A stretch of DNA of 64,000 nucleotides from Candidatus Thioglobus autotrophicus (GTDB taxonomy: Bacteria; Pseudomonadota; Gammaproteobacteria; PS1; Pseudothioglobaceae): positions 1-64,000 of the forward strand of contig NZ_CP010552.1 in the NCBI RefSeq assembly GCF_001293165.1, written 5' to 3'. Each line of letters begins with the position of its first letter. The stretch's first letter is position 1. Both the position numbers and the translations under genes were made by a program. Shown here in pieces: positions 43,058 to 53,340 of the stretch. The notes under the pieces are model-generated. The model saw nothing but the letters and a program-made list of their open reading frames with translations. It searched no databases and was not told the origin of the DNA.

Positions 43058-44479
43058 ATAAGGCAGTAGGCGATCTAGTAAATTATTGTAGCTAAGCTTA
43101 TCTTTATATAAATCAATTAAAAGAGTGATTTTTTCCAACTGTAATTCTTGATAATCTTCCTGCTCAATAATGGCAAATCTAACATCACCCCGCCCTGCAA
43201 AATAAAGCTCTAGCTCGTTGTCAATTTTGTTTTGTTTGATTTGTTGTTGAGTGAGTTTAAGCTGGATTAATCCTTGTTTAATATCGACACTGAGCTTGCC
43301 AATAGCAGACATAATATCTTTTAGTTTGTGTTCATACTTAAGCTCAATTTGCCGACGTTTAAATCGGTATTTATCTAAATACACCTGATTAGAAATGTTG
43401 CCACTTAATGGGTAAGAAAACTCCAATTTCGTCTCAACCGTGTTTTCTCTAGATTTTGAATAACTACTGTAGTTACCTTTATTGCTGTCTATAGAGGCGC
43501 TAATCGTAAAGTCAAAATCGGCCAATTGTGAATTTTTATAAGTATCAATATAGCGATTATTCTTTTGCAACTCTAGATCAATCCGCTGTAAATCTCGAAC
43601 ATGTGCCTGACAATAGGGCTTAATATTATCAATTAAATCGACATAAAATTGAGTTGGTAAGGTTGGCACATCTTTAGAAAAATCAACCGCCTGAATGGCA
43701 GCAGACAGCAAGCCTGTTTGCGCTTTTAATTTAGACTTTAAGCTCAACAATAAGCGCTTCTTCTTATCAATAAATCTGCCTAAAACTTGAACGTCTTCAG
43801 CTTGAGTATTTTCAATTTTTTGGCGTATTTTTTGCAACTTTATAATCACCTTTTCAAGAGCATCAATTTTCCATTTAAATCCCACCCAATCAATAAATTC
43901 AAAGACTTTGCCTTCAATAAAATCCTCTTGTGATTCTGCCAATATTAACCTTTCATCTTCATAATCTAATACAGATAAATCATAAGTTTTTTGATCAATT
44001 ACACCAGATTTATTTTTAAGCAGTGGCACTGTCCAGCTAATACTGGTGTCATTTAAATATTCCGCTGTATTTTTATCTTTTTGATAGCCGTTTTTGTCAT
44101 GCATTTGCTCACCTTTAATAGGTAAAGACCGATCAAAAGAAAAATTTAATTCAGAGCCATTTGAGAAAAATTTCTTAGATAAATCGGAGGATATTTTTCT
44201 CACATTTTGATGTGTATCACGTGAGTAATCTGTACTAGAAGTGTAATCATACTTTTGCTTATCTTTATGAATATGTGCAATCTCTGCACCAACATCCCAC
44301 GACCAATTTCCATAATTAGCCCGATCCCCTTCCATCTCTAGTTTTTTAATCTTAACATTGATCAACTCTTTTTCAAAAAAATCATGGCTAGCTAATAGCT
44401 GCTCTATAAACGTTTTTTGCGTATAAGCAAAAACTGAAGAGCTTAAAAATAAGGTAAATATTAGCAATAACCGCATCAT
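43052..44479 (-). CDS. TolC-like outer membrane protein
   Basis: 475 aa with a signal peptide (LLLIFTLFLSSSVFA). The rest is predicted as long amphipathic helices mixed with strands, including coiled-coil-prone stretches (about 190-270 and 370-430), NxSFDRSLP and YPLSGNISNQVYLDKYRFKRRQIELKYEH. This is the pattern of the outer-membrane efflux (OEP) fold, but it is divergent and I cannot name the gene. No ABC, RND or membrane-fusion partner is adjacent, so it is an orphan channel or a channel shared by several systems. Confidence in the fold is moderate. Confidence 0.6.
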   Translation of the reverse strand: MMRLLLIFTLFLSSSVFAYTQKTFIEQLLASHDFFEKELINVKIKKLEMEGDRANYGNWSWDVGAEIAHIHKDKQKYDYTSSTDYSRDTHQNVRKISSDLSKKFFSNGSELNFSFDRSLPIKGEQMHDKNGYQKDKNTAEYLNDTSISWTVPLLKNKSGVIDQKTYDLSVLDYEDERLILAESQEDFIEGKVFEFIDWVGFKWKIDALEKVIIKLQKIRQKIENTQAEDVQVLGRFIDKKKRLLLSLKSKLKAQTGLLSAAIQAVDFSKDVPTLPTQFYVDLIDNIKPYCQAHVRDLQRIDLELQKNNRYIDTYKNSQLADFDFTISASIDSNKGNYSSYSKSRENTVETKLEFSYPLSGNISNQVYLDKYRFKRRQIELKYEHKLKDIMSAIGKLSVDIKQGLIQLKLTQQQIKQNKIDNELELYFAGRGDVRFAIIEQEDYQELQLEKITLLIDLYKDKLSYNNLLDRLLPYS

Positions 44480-44588
44480 TTTGAACTATTTAAATTGACT
44501 AATTATAAGCAAGATTAATTTCATATAAAAATTCATTTAGCAAACTATTTTTGGTAAAATTGTTTAGTTATTTTTTTGATAATAAAAG

Positions 44589-45095
44589 ATGCAGGGAATA
44601 CCGGCTAATATAAAACTTTTAAGCTTTGCTAAAAAAGGATTGATTTTTTCACAGACTTATGCCGTGAAAGACTTTCCAAGAATTAAAAACATTGTTTCTA
44701 ATGTTGATGATAAGGTTAGCGTTAAGTTAAATTTTTATATTGAAAGCGGCAAAATTCCTTGTATTGAAGGTAGTGTGGAATTAGAAGTAGCGCTTGATTG
44801 TCAGCGTTGCTTAAAAGAAGTTAAGCTTCAGCTAAATCCCGCCTTTAAATTAGCTTTTATTATTCATGAAAATCAGGCTGAAGATTTAGACCCAAGTTTT
44901 GAGACAATTTTGAACGCGGATGAAGAGTTTTCAGCAATAGAATTTATAACGGATGAGGTGCTAATATCCATTCCAATGATACCGATGCATTCACATGAAT
45001 GCCAATCGTACAAGGATAAAAGCCCAGTAATAGAGCAAAAGCGTAAAAACCCTTTTGCAGTTTTAGAACAATTAAAAAACTCAACCAAGGAGTAA
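44589..45095 (+). CDS. yceD: YceD/DUF177 family protein
   Basis: 168 aa with the family's CQRCLKEV motif (paired cysteines near residue 76) and the acidic central part. In E. coli YceD affects 23S rRNA accumulation. It occupies the invariant place before rpmF, four bases upstream. A TAAAAT -10-like box precedes it. Confidence 0.88.
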   Translation: MQGIPANIKLLSFAKKGLIFSQTYAVKDFPRIKNIVSNVDDKVSVKLNFYIESGKIPCIEGSVELEVALDCQRCLKEVKLQLNPAFKLAFIIHENQAEDLDPSFETILNADEEFSAIEFITDEVLISIPMIPMHSHECQSYKDKSPVIEQKRKNPFAVLEQLKNSTKE

Positions 45096-45099
45096 AAAG

Positions 45100-45294
45100 A
45101 TGGCTGTACAAAAAAGTAGAAAAACCCCTTCAAAAAGAGGTATGCGTCGTTCACACAATGCATTAACAAGCCCTGCATTATCAGAAGATCAAGAGACAGG
45201 TGAAACTCACCTACGTCACCACATCACTGCAGATGGCTACTACCGTGGCAAAAAGGTAATCAACACAAAAGACGTTCAAGAAGTAGAAGCTTAA
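45100..45294 (+). CDS. rpmF: 50S ribosomal protein L32
   Basis: 64 aa: [22 protein letters not shown] is the L32 signature. The four zinc cysteines of C+ L32 are absent, so this is the zinc-free form. It lies in the yceD-rpmF-plsX-fabH operon with AAGGAG just before the ATG. Confidence 0.97.
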   Translation: MAVQKSRKTPSKRGMRRSHNALTSPALSEDQETGETHLRHHITADGYYRGKKVINTKDVQEVEA

Positions 45295-45301
45295 TAATCC
45301 C

Positions 45302-46321
45302 ATGATTATCAAGGTATCAATTGATGCCTCAGGGGGAGATCATGGCATTCCTGTTACCGTTGAGGCAGGTATTAAAGCTCTGAGTGTATTTCAAGACTTG
45401 CAATTAACTTTTGTCGGTGATCAGTCAGCAATTGAAGCTGAACTTAATAAACACTCTCCTGCCAGTAAAACGACTGCTCGAATTCAAATTGTTCATGCTA
45501 CGGAAGTCGTACTAATGAACGAATCTCCAGCAATTGCACTTCGCAAGAAAAAAGACTCTTCTATGCGTGTTGCCATTAATTTGGTTAAATCCAATACTGT
45601 AGATGCTTGTGTAAGCGCTGGTAATACTGGTGCACTGATGGCAATCTCTCGTTTTGTTCTCAAAACCATTAAAGGTATAGATAGACCTGCCATTATGGGG
45701 CGCATGCCAACCATGACTGGCCACACCCATATGCTAGACTTAGGCGCTAATGTTGATTCTAGTCCTCAAGCATTGCTCGAATTTGCCACCATGGGTTCGA
45801 TTGCTGTTGAGCAAACCGAAGGCATTTCTAAGCCAACTATTGGTCTTTTAAATGTTGGTGAAGAAGAGATGAAAGGCAATGACAAGATTAAAAAAACCTC
45901 TGAGTTGCTTAAAGCATCAAATCTGAACTACCAAGGCTTTGTTGAAGGTGATGATATTTACAAAGGCACCGTTGATTTAGTTGTGTGCGATGGCTTTGAA
46001 GGCAACATTGCCCTTAAAGCCAGCGAAGGCGTTGCTAGCATGATGAGCCACTATTTAAAGCGTGCCTTTACGCGCAACTGGCTTACTAAAATTGTTGCTC
46101 TAATTGCCACACCTGTACTCAAAGATTTTAAATCAAGCCTAGATCCTGGCAAGTACAATGGCGCCAGCTTATTAGGCTTACGCGGTATTGTCGTTAAAAG
46201 TCACGGTGGTGCTGATAGTGATTCATTCTTTGTGGCAATCTGTGAAGCCTATACTGAAGTCAATGCTAAAATTATTGACAAAATCTCCTCTCAAGTTTCA
46301 ATAGAATTGGAAAAAAAATGA
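45302..46321 (+). CDS. plsX: phosphate acyltransferase PlsX
   Basis: Converts acyl-ACP to acyl-phosphate for phospholipid synthesis. 339 aa: N-terminal VSIDASGGDHGIPVTVEAG, SMRVAINLVK, SAGNTGALMAISRF, DLGANVDSSPQ and the C-terminal GIVVKSHGGADSDSF. Its stop overlaps the fabH start by four bases (ATGA). Confidence 0.96.
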   Translation: MIIKVSIDASGGDHGIPVTVEAGIKALSVFQDLQLTFVGDQSAIEAELNKHSPASKTTARIQIVHATEVVLMNESPAIALRKKKDSSMRVAINLVKSNTVDACVSAGNTGALMAISRFVLKTIKGIDRPAIMGRMPTMTGHTHMLDLGANVDSSPQALLEFATMGSIAVEQTEGISKPTIGLLNVGEEEMKGNDKIKKTSELLKASNLNYQGFVEGDDIYKGTVDLVVCDGFEGNIALKASEGVASMMSHYLKRAFTRNWLTKIVALIATPVLKDFKSSLDPGKYNGASLLGLRGIVVKSHGGADSDSFFVAICEAYTEVNAKIIDKISSQVSIELEKK

Positions 46322-47262
46322 ATAAATTTGCTCGAATTATTGGCACAGGAAGCTACCTACCGCCAAACGTTGTTACCAATGACGACCTCTCTAAAACCAT
46401 CGATACGACTGATGAGTGGATTACAACGCGCACCGGTATTAAACAACGACATGTTGTTTCCAATGAAAGCACCTGTGACTTAGCCGAGAAGGCTTCAATA
46501 AAAGCACTTGAAATGGCAGGTATTGACGTCTCTGAATTGGATTTAATTATCCTTGCAACCACCACGCCAGATAAGATTTTTCCAGCAACTGCCACCATGC
46601 TACAAAAAGCCATTGGCGCTTCTTGTCCTGCTTTTGACTTGCAATCTGTTTGCGCGGGATTTATCTTCGCCCTAACTACCGCTGAGCAATATATCAAAAC
46701 AGGTGCTGCTAAGAATGTTTTAGTGGTTGGTAGTGAAACCATGTCAAGAATTGTAGATTGGAATGATCGCTCAACAGCAATTCTTTTTGGCGATGGTGCT
46801 GGCGCTGTTGTACTTAGTGGCAGCGAAGAAACTGGCATTCTACATTCCAAACTATTTAGTGATGGCACCTACCTATCCTCTTTACAAGTCAATAATAATT
46901 TCATCAATGAAACTGGTTTTATTGAAATGGCCGGCAACGAGGTATTTAAAATTGCCGTTAATCGCCTATCTGAGCTCGCTGAAGAGACTTTAAATGAAGT
47001 AGGCATGAGTTCAGAAGAGCTTGATTGGATGGTGCCACATCAAGCTAATATTCGTATTATCTCAAGTGTTGCTAAACGCATTAAAACACCAATGGATAAG
47101 GTGATTGTTACCTTGGAAAATCACGGCAACACTTCTGCTGCTTCTATCCCATTAGCACTTGACACAGCAGTAAGAGACGGACGAATCAAAAAAGGTGATA
47201 ACCTACTAATGGAAGGTATTGGCGGCGGATTTAGCTGGGGCAGTGTTTTAGTACAATTCTAA
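46318..47262 (+). CDS. fabH: 3-oxoacyl-ACP synthase III
   Basis: Starts fatty acid synthesis by condensing acetyl-CoA with malonyl-ACP. 314 aa: GTGSYLPPNVVTNDDL, ITTRTGIKQRH, catalytic Cys in QSVCAGFIFAL, His in PHQANIRII, Asn in NHGNTSAAS, and the C-terminal GGGFSWGS. It is the final gene of the operon and overlaps convergent ispA by four bases. Confidence 0.96.
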   Translation: MNKFARIIGTGSYLPPNVVTNDDLSKTIDTTDEWITTRTGIKQRHVVSNESTCDLAEKASIKALEMAGIDVSELDLIILATTTPDKIFPATATMLQKAIGASCPAFDLQSVCAGFIFALTTAEQYIKTGAAKNVLVVGSETMSRIVDWNDRSTAILFGDGAGAVVLSGSEETGILHSKLFSDGTYLSSLQVNNNFINETGFIEMAGNEVFKIAVNRLSELAEETLNEVGMSSEELDWMVPHQANIRIISSVAKRIKTPMDKVIVTLENHGNTSAASIPLALDTAVRDGRIKKGDNLLMEGIGGGFSWGSVLVQF

Positions 47263-48110
47263 AACGTTCTAGTTTGCAATTTCTGTGTCAATAATTGCAA
47301 TATTTTTGCATCCACACTTAGCTCATTTAAACACTCGCTTGCTTGCAAATAAAGCGCTTGATAAGCTTCTTTAGAGGCTTGTAGGCCAATAATAGCAGGA
47401 TAAGTTGGTTTATTTTTTTCACTATCTGAGTGCTGTTGCTTACCCAGAACACCAACAGGTGTCTCCACATCTAGCACGTCATCTTGTATCTGATAAGCCA
47501 GGCCAATAGCCTGAGAAAATACTTTTAAAGTGTGTCGATCTTGTTCGCTACATTGAGCAACAACCGCGCCTAAATCAACTGCACAACTAAGAAGAGCGCC
47601 TGTTTTCTTACGATGCATACTTTCAAGTAAGTTAATATCAACCGTGCGATCAACAATGGACAAATCAATAGCTTGCCCTTCAGCCATCTCAAAAGCAGCG
47701 TGCGTTAGAGTTGATAATAGGTCAATCTTTATCTGGCTATTTAACAAAGGATCGTTAACCAATACTTCAAAAGCCAAAGCCTGAAGTCCATCCCCCGCTA
47801 AAATGGCCTGAGCTTCATCAAAGCGCTTATGACATGAAGGTTGATTATGGCGAATATCATCATCATCCATAGCTGGAAGATCATCATGGATGAGTGAATA
47901 GGCGTGGATAAACTCCACCGCACAACTACTAGAATCTACTTGCTCTAAATTACTGCCAAACATATCTGCCACACAATAGCTTAGTATTGGTCTAAAACGC
48001 TTCCCCCCTGCTAATACACTATAACGCATCGCCTCGGTTAGCGAACCTTGGGTGGTTAAATAGTAATCGAGTTTGGTATTAACTCTAGCAACATATTGAT
48101 CAAACTGCAT
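47259..48110 (-). CDS. ispA: farnesyl diphosphate synthase
   Basis: Builds C15 farnesyl diphosphate from IPP and DMAPP. 283 aa, all-helical, with the first Asp-rich motif DDLPAMDDDDIRH (chain-length region short, as in IspA), GKRFRP, HKRF, AGDGLQ, and the second motif QDDVLDVE. Upstream is xseB, the usual xseB-ispA order; dxs is not adjacent. Confidence 0.94.
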   Translation of the reverse strand: MQFDQYVARVNTKLDYYLTTQGSLTEAMRYSVLAGGKRFRPILSYCVADMFGSNLEQVDSSSCAVEFIHAYSLIHDDLPAMDDDDIRHNQPSCHKRFDEAQAILAGDGLQALAFEVLVNDPLLNSQIKIDLLSTLTHAAFEMAEGQAIDLSIVDRTVDINLLESMHRKKTGALLSCAVDLGAVVAQCSEQDRHTLKVFSQAIGLAYQIQDDVLDVETPVGVLGKQQHSDSEKNKPTYPAIIGLQASKEAYQALYLQASECLNELSVDAKILQLLTQKLQTRTF

Positions 48111-48119
48111 ACAAATTAA

Positions 48120-48344
48120 CTATGAATCATTCAGAGGTGCTTCACTTGTAAAGCCATCTTGCTCAGTAAGTTTTGAGATTTTTTGGCTAGCCTTATCAAG
48201 CGCCAATTGGCAAGATTTGGTCAGCTCAACGCCTTTAGAAAAATAAGCTAATGAGTCTTCTAAACTCAAATCACCCGATTCCATTGTTTTCACAATTTCT
48301 TCTAAATCTACCAAACCCTTATTGAAATCAAATCTTTTAGTCAT
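48120..48344 (-). CDS. xseB: exodeoxyribonuclease VII small subunit
   Basis: 74-aa coiled-coil subunit that partners XseA. Signature: FDFNKGLVDLEEIVKTMESGDLSLEDSLAYFSKGVEL. It lies between ispA (nine bases) and an SDR gene (three bases). Confidence 0.94.
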   Translation of the reverse strand: MTKRFDFNKGLVDLEEIVKTMESGDLSLEDSLAYFSKGVELTKSCQLALDKASQKISKLTEQDGFTSEAPLNDS

Positions 48345-48347
48345 AAT

Positions 48348-49181
48348 TTATCGCTTGCCTCCGCCACCTGCTTTAGAGAGTATTTTATCCATAATTCGAC
48401 TGGGCAACACCCTTTTCAGCACTGCAAATAATTTAGTCGGAAAGGTAACTCGATAGTGAATTTTGGCCTTAGGCGCTTCTAGTGCATGCAAAGTACAGTT
48501 TAAAATAGATTCAGGCGACAATGTATAAGCGGCCAACTTGGTTGATTTTAAGCGTTGAATCATGCCTTGATAATTTTCTTTATAGTCACTTTTATCCATA
48601 TCAACATGCGCTTTAAAGGCTAAATAAGCATTTGCTCTAAATTGCGACTCAATAGGGCCGGGCTGAATGAGTGACAACTGCACTTGAGTGTTGGTAAGCT
48701 CAAGTCTTAATGTATCAACCAACCCTTCAATGGCAAATTTTGAGGCATTATAGGGCCCTCGAAAAGGCATAGCAACAAAACCTAATACCGAGCTTAAGTA
48801 AATAATTCTACCCGTGTTATTTTTCTTCATACTTGGTAAAACTAAGTTGGTTAACTCATGCCAGCCAAAGACATTAGCCTGAAATTGAGCCTCAAGCACC
48901 TCTCTAGAAATATCTTCTAAAGCGCCAACTTGCCCGTAAGCGCCATTATGAATTAATCCGTATAAAGTATCTGTCTGCGAGAAAATCTCACGCATAGCGA
49001 GCTGAATAGAAGCAGATGAAGCGAGATCTAGCTGATACGATTCAAAGCCTAAGTGGCTGAGCTTTTCAACGTCTTGAAGTTTTCTAGCTGTTGCAAAAAC
49101 ACGATATCCTGCTTGTTTTAAGCCTTGAGCAAGACATAGTCCAATTCCACTAGAGCAGCCTGTGATTAAGACTGCGCGCAT
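48348..49181 (-). CDS. SDR-family oxidoreductase
   Basis: 277 aa classical SDR with ITGCSSGIGLCLAQ, NGAYGQVGALED, SSVLGFVAMPFRGPYNASKFA and a C-terminal part with LxxPESIxNCTLHALEAPK, like the 17beta-hydroxysteroid-dehydrogenase-type bacterial SDRs. The substrate is unknown. Its start shares a base with the pcnB stop. Confidence 0.85.
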   Translation of the reverse strand: MRAVLITGCSSGIGLCLAQGLKQAGYRVFATARKLQDVEKLSHLGFESYQLDLASSASIQLAMREIFSQTDTLYGLIHNGAYGQVGALEDISREVLEAQFQANVFGWHELTNLVLPSMKKNNTGRIIYLSSVLGFVAMPFRGPYNASKFAIEGLVDTLRLELTNTQVQLSLIQPGPIESQFRANAYLAFKAHVDMDKSDYKENYQGMIQRLKSTKLAAYTLSPESILNCTLHALEAPKAKIHYRVTFPTKLFAVLKRVLPSRIMDKILSKAGGGGKR

Positions 49182-50356
49182 TATTTCTGTGCTTTGGTCC
49201 AGAAATCAGCGACGGATTTAAGCTCAGGGTTAATACTTTGAGAGCGTAGTACTAAAAAATCATACGCCATGCGAAAACCTTTACTTGCGAGAATATCTTC
49301 CACTTTTTTAGGCTGCATTTTTTCTAATCGATTTTGCATCATCCACGTGTCTTTGATACGCGCTGTTAGCCACCTTGGCAAGGACACTTGTTTAATCTGG
49401 CTAATAATCACTTCTTCAGAAGCCTGACTCATAGCCAAATAAGTGCTTTTTTGCTTTTGCTTAATCAGCTGAAAGCGTTCATTTTGCGCCTGCCATAAAA
49501 ATACAGCAAACAAAAAAGCAGGGGTTACTGGCTTGTTTCTTTTAATTCTACTGGAAGTATTATTTAGCGCAATTTTAATAAACTCATTTTTACGCGTTTG
49601 CTTAAATAAATGCTTTAATAAGTCATATTTTTCTAAACGCTCAAACACTTGGAAGCCATACTCATTATGGAATAATTTAATGCACTCTTCATAGAGTCGA
49701 GCCGGGGAAATATTACTCAGTAATGACGCTTGCTGATGAATAGCCTGTTTAATTTCATCACTTAGCTGGAAATCAAGCTTTGTTTGAAACCTAACCGCTC
49801 TAATCATGCGCACGGGATCTTCCTCAAAACGCACCAGCGGCTCTCCAATAATATGAATGGTTTGATCATTTATATCTTGCAAGCCACCAATATAGTCAAT
49901 TACTTCTTTAGTATTGATATCGTAATACAGTGCATTCACTCGAAAATCACGACGAACCACATCTTCCTCAACCTTACCGTAGCAATTATCACGCACAATA
50001 ACACCACTTTTAGCGGTTTTTACTTGGCCCGATCTAAAGGTTGCAACTTCCAAAAATTTTCTTGCTGAGAACATAACATGCACTAGGCGAAAGCGTCTAC
50101 CAATTAAACGAGAGCGTTTAAATAACTTGTGTACTTGTTCTGGCTTGGCGTTAGTGGCAATGTCAAAATCTTTAGGCTTAAGGCCTAATAATAAATCACG
50201 TACGCAACCACCAACCAAATAGACCTCAAAGCCAGCTTTGGAAATAGTTTGAACAACTTTAATGGCATCCCTATCTAGCAGTCTTTGATCGAAATCAACT
50301 GCTTGACGAATGATGTTGGTTTGCTTCTTTTTACGAAAGATGTTGAAGATTGACAA
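49181..50356 (-). CDS. pcnB: poly(A) polymerase I
   Basis: Adds 3' poly(A) tails that target RNA for decay. Class II nucleotidyltransferase: [29 protein letters not shown] (catalytic DxD in KDFDIAT), [22 protein letters not shown], and RNA-binding domain [14 protein letters not shown]. The C-terminal basic region suits PcnB rather than a CCA enzyme. About 391 aa using the TTG at 50356 with GGAG 11 bases upstream. Longer starts run far into queF, shorter ones lose the basic N-terminus. The start is the uncertain part. Confidence 0.85.
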   Translation of the reverse strand: MSIFNIFRKKKQTNIIRQAVDFDQRLLDRDAIKVVQTISKAGFEVYLVGGCVRDLLLGLKPKDFDIATNAKPEQVHKLFKRSRLIGRRFRLVHVMFSARKFLEVATFRSGQVKTAKSGVIVRDNCYGKVEEDVVRRDFRVNALYYDINTKEVIDYIGGLQDINDQTIHIIGEPLVRFEEDPVRMIRAVRFQTKLDFQLSDEIKQAIHQQASLLSNISPARLYEECIKLFHNEYGFQVFERLEKYDLLKHLFKQTRKNEFIKIALNNTSSRIKRNKPVTPAFLFAVFLWQAQNERFQLIKQKQKSTYLAMSQASEEVIISQIKQVSLPRWLTARIKDTWMMQNRLEKMQPKKVEDILASKGFRMAYDFLVLRSQSINPELKSVADFWTKAQK

Positions 50357-50729
50357 TCGGCTTAGGACTCCACCCAGTTTGTTGATGTTCGGCGATAACT
50401 GTCGTATAAACACCGCCACGTACATTGAAAATCGCCTTTAGGCACATAAACCTTGGATTAGTCGCCTTCACCAAATCATTTAAAATTTCATTGGTAACCG
50501 CCTCATGAAAGGCGCCTTCATCACGAAATGACCAAATATACATTTTTAATGCCTTAAGCTCAACACAAGCCTGATCTGCAATATATTCCAAATGCAAAGT
50601 AGCGAAATCTGGCTGACCTGTTTTAGGACACAAACAAGTGAATTCCGGCATGTCAATCTGAATAACAAAATCACGCTCAGGATTGGGATTGTCAAAAACT
50701 TCAAGTTCTTTACTAGGATGTGAAGACAT
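50331..50729 (-). CDS. queF: preQ0 reductase QueF
   Basis: NADPH-dependent reduction of 7-cyano-7-deazaguanine to preQ1 in queuosine synthesis. Short, unimodular type of 132 aa: [13 protein letters not shown] (active Cys), [20 protein letters not shown] and [17 protein letters not shown] start at the ATG at 50729 ([10 protein letters not shown]...), because family members begin at about this point; a GTG nine codons upstream is possible. It overlaps the beginning of pcnB. Confidence 0.93.
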   Translation of the reverse strand: MSSHPSKELEVFDNPNPERDFVIQIDMPEFTCLCPKTGQPDFATLHLEYIADQACVELKALKMYIWSFRDEGAFHEAVTNEILNDLVKATNPRFMCLKAIFNVRGGVYTTVIAEHQQTGWSPKPIVNLQHLS

Positions 50730-50794
50730 GGTTTCTTTAAATTGAGAAAATGACACTATTTTACACGCCTATTAAGTGTGTTGAAATAGCGATA

Positions 50795-51946
50795 CTAAAA
50801 AGGTTTGCTGATTAATTGACTTAATTTACCGTGACGATAAGCATAAAACACAAAAATAATAAGCAACACCAATAAATGCACCCACCACAAGCCTACTAAA
50901 GGCGATATCTCGCCTCGCTCTAAGCTTGATTTGGCCATTAATAAAGCATTGTTATATAGGATAAATACCAAAACGCCTGCTAATACACCCAAATTCTTAC
51001 CGCCCCGTGGCGAGGTTTTACCCAGCATAATAGCAAAAATCGATAATATAAAAACACTAACAGGTTGCGAGAGTCGCCATTGCCACTCTGCAATTTCGCC
51101 CGCTTTACTTGAAAATATTAACTCTAAAGTAGGCTTTGATTCAGTTTTAATCGTGGTGTTGACATTATGACGCTTCTCACCATCAATAATTTGTAAATCA
51201 TATTGATCAAAATTAAGAATTTTTTTGTTGGCGGTTGATGGAAATCCATGATATCTAGCGCCATCTTTTAGGCGTAAATAAACGCTTTTTGTTTCTGCAT
51301 CCGTGTATTTTTGCGCCTGAGTTGCTAGCGTAATAATCGGCTGACCGTTTGCCAAAGTATAGATAAAAACCTCCTCCATATTTTGAGTTGACTCACCCTC
51401 AACCTCCTTAACTTTTGACGCATAAAAAACTAGCTCACCCCCCTTGAAATCTTGAAACTCACCCTCTTTAATGAAGGAAAATTCAGAGGCGTTTTCACTA
51501 CGATCCATGATCATACTGCGTTGCTGTTTTGACCACGGAACAGCAACTGTTGTTAAAAACAAAATAAAGATCAAAATAATCATTACCACTGGCTGGATAA
51601 ACACCATTAAATGCTTATCGCCAATACCTAGAGAGTTCATCACGATGGCTTCAGAGTCTTTATAGGATTTACTGACCGCCAAAATAATTGCTAAAAATAA
51701 AGACAAAGATAGGATTAACGGCACATCTCGAATCATCTTAAAGCTCACCAAAGGCAATAGGTCAGCAATTGGAATACCCTCTTCCAAACTTTCTTTAATG
51801 ACTAAGACTAGTTGATTGCCAAAAATGACCAGACCAATCACAATAAACACGCCGGCCGTCAACATTAATACATTGCGTATTAAGTATTTGGCAAGAATGC
51901 TATTTTGTAATTTAAACGCCTGTTTAATGGCAGAAGATACGTGCAT
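50795..51946 (-). CDS. lptF: LPS export ABC permease LptF
   Basis: 383-aa inner-membrane permease of the LptFG-B2C complex. There are six membrane segments with a large periplasmic beta-jellyroll loop (about 145-280). Motifs near the N-terminus and SLFLAIILAVSKSYKDSEAIVMNSLGIG (coupling helix) and LSQPVSVFILSIFAIMLGKTSPRGGK fit LptF. LptG, normally next to it, is absent. It follows rho by 31 bases, separated by a perfect 20-bp palindrome just before the ATG. Confidence 0.9.
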   Translation of the reverse strand: MHVSSAIKQAFKLQNSILAKYLIRNVLMLTAGVFIVIGLVIFGNQLVLVIKESLEEGIPIADLLPLVSFKMIRDVPLILSLSLFLAIILAVSKSYKDSEAIVMNSLGIGDKHLMVFIQPVVMIILIFILFLTTVAVPWSKQQRSMIMDRSENASEFSFIKEGEFQDFKGGELVFYASKVKEVEGESTQNMEEVFIYTLANGQPIITLATQAQKYTDAETKSVYLRLKDGARYHGFPSTANKKILNFDQYDLQIIDGEKRHNVNTTIKTESKPTLELIFSSKAGEIAEWQWRLSQPVSVFILSIFAIMLGKTSPRGGKNLGVLAGVLVFILYNNALLMAKSSLERGEISPLVGLWWVHLLVLLIIFVFYAYRHGKLSQLISKPF

Positions 51947-51948
51947 AT

Positions 51949-51968
51949 GCTTTAAGTATACTTAAAGC
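51949..51968. repeat. perfect 20-bp palindrome at the lptF start
   Basis: GCTTTAAGTATACTTAAAGC reads the same on both strands and ends two bases before the lptF start codon. A second palindrome, GCATATGC, overlaps it. It has no loop, which favours a dimeric protein binding site over an RNA hairpin, though a tight hairpin at the ribosome binding region is also possible. Confidence 0.6.
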
Positions 51969-51977
51969 GGTGAATAA

Positions 51978-53240
51978 TTATTTCTTTTGTGCCATCGAGG
52001 CAAAAAATTCATCATTGGTTTTGGTTAGTTTTAATCGATCTATCAAAAACTCTGCCGCTTCTACCGTATCCATAGGATGTAATATTTTTCTTAAAATCCA
52101 CAATTTTTGTAATTCTTTTTCATCGGTAATTAGCTCTTCACGGCGTGTGCCAGAGGCGTTAATATTAATAGCTGGGAAGATGCGCTTTTCACTTAAACGC
52201 TTCTCTAAATGAAGCTCCATATTACCCGTACCCTTAAATTCTTGATAAATAACTTCATCCATTTTTGAGCCTGTATCGATCAATGCAGTTGCAATAATAG
52301 TAATACTACCGCCATTTTCAATATTTCTAGCAGCACCGAAAAAACGCTTAGGGCGTTGTAGTGCATTGGCATCCACACCACCAGTTAAAACCTTTCCAGA
52401 AGAAGGTGCAACAGTATTGTAAGCTCTAGCAAGACGCGTAATAGAATCCAATAAAATAATGACGTCTTTACCTTGCTCTGCACGTCTCTTAGCTTTTTGA
52501 ATAACCATTTCGGCCACCTGAACATGGCGCTTTGCTGGCTCGTCAAACGTGGAGGCAATTACTTCGCCACGCACTGTTCTTGCCATTTCAGTTACTTCTT
52601 CTGGACGTTCGTCAATCAACAATACAATCAACTCACACTCTGGATGGTTGCGCGAGATTGAAGAGGCGATATTTTGCATAATCATCGTCTTACCTGCTTT
52701 TGGCGGCGCAACTAACAACCCTCTTTGACCTTTTCCAAACGGTGCGATTAAGTCAATGACTCTTGCAGTAATATCCTCTGTACCACCATTACCAATTTCT
52801 AAACTAAGTCTTTGATCTGGATGAATTGGCGTTAATGAGGCAAACGGTACTCGATTTCGAACATTTTCTGGATTTTCACCATTAACTTCTGACACTTGCA
52901 CCAAAGCAAAGTATTTTTCTCCTTTTTTGGGTGCTCGAATCTTGCCCGCAACCAAATCACCTATTGACAAGTTAAAGCGTTTAATTTGATTAGGAGAGAT
53001 GTAAATATCATCTGCACCCGAAGTATAAGAATCATCACTTGATCTTAAAAATCCGTAACCATCCTGCAAAATATCCAATACACCATCACCAATTACCTCT
53101 TCATTATTAGCGGCTTTTGCCTTTAGAATGATAAAGATAAGGGTTTGTTTTTTGGCTCGCGAGATATTTTCAGCACCTAATGACTGGGCTAGCTCTAATA
53201 ATTCTTCTGGAGAGGATTTTTTTAACTCTGATAATTTCAT
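51978..53240 (-). CDS. rho: transcription termination factor Rho
   Basis: Hexameric RNA helicase, 420 aa. N-terminal helix bundle ([19 protein letters not shown]), CSD RNA-binding domain (about 50-125, [23 protein letters not shown]), RecA-like ATPase with Walker [21 protein letters not shown], and Q/R-loops ([20 protein letters not shown]). The ATG at 53240 with GGAAA is used; longer frames extend into the leader. It heads the rho-lptF-queF-pcnB run. Confidence 0.96.
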   Translation of the reverse strand: MKLSELKKSSPEELLELAQSLGAENISRAKKQTLIFIILKAKAANNEEVIGDGVLDILQDGYGFLRSSDDSYTSGADDIYISPNQIKRFNLSIGDLVAGKIRAPKKGEKYFALVQVSEVNGENPENVRNRVPFASLTPIHPDQRLSLEIGNGGTEDITARVIDLIAPFGKGQRGLLVAPPKAGKTMIMQNIASSISRNHPECELIVLLIDERPEEVTEMARTVRGEVIASTFDEPAKRHVQVAEMVIQKAKRRAEQGKDVIILLDSITRLARAYNTVAPSSGKVLTGGVDANALQRPKRFFGAARNIENGGSITIIATALIDTGSKMDEVIYQEFKGTGNMELHLEKRLSEKRIFPAININASGTRREELITDEKELQKLWILRKILHPMDTVEAAEFLIDRLKLTKTNDEFFASMAQKK

Positions 53241-53313
53241 GAAATTTCCATTGTGTTCTGGCAAGAATTTGCCAGATGATTGTTGCAATTAAATTGCAAA
53301 TGATTTGATGTAG

Positions 53314-53340
53314 ACCGGCTATTGATAAAAAATAGCCGGT
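53314..53340. terminator. hairpin between trxA and rho
   Basis: Ten-base perfect stem ACCGGCTATT / AATAGCCGGT with a seven-base loop, ten bases after the trxA stop. It lacks a T tract on the minus strand (next bases CTACATC), so it is either a weak terminator or an mRNA 3'-end structure, or part of the rho leader. Confidence 0.55.
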
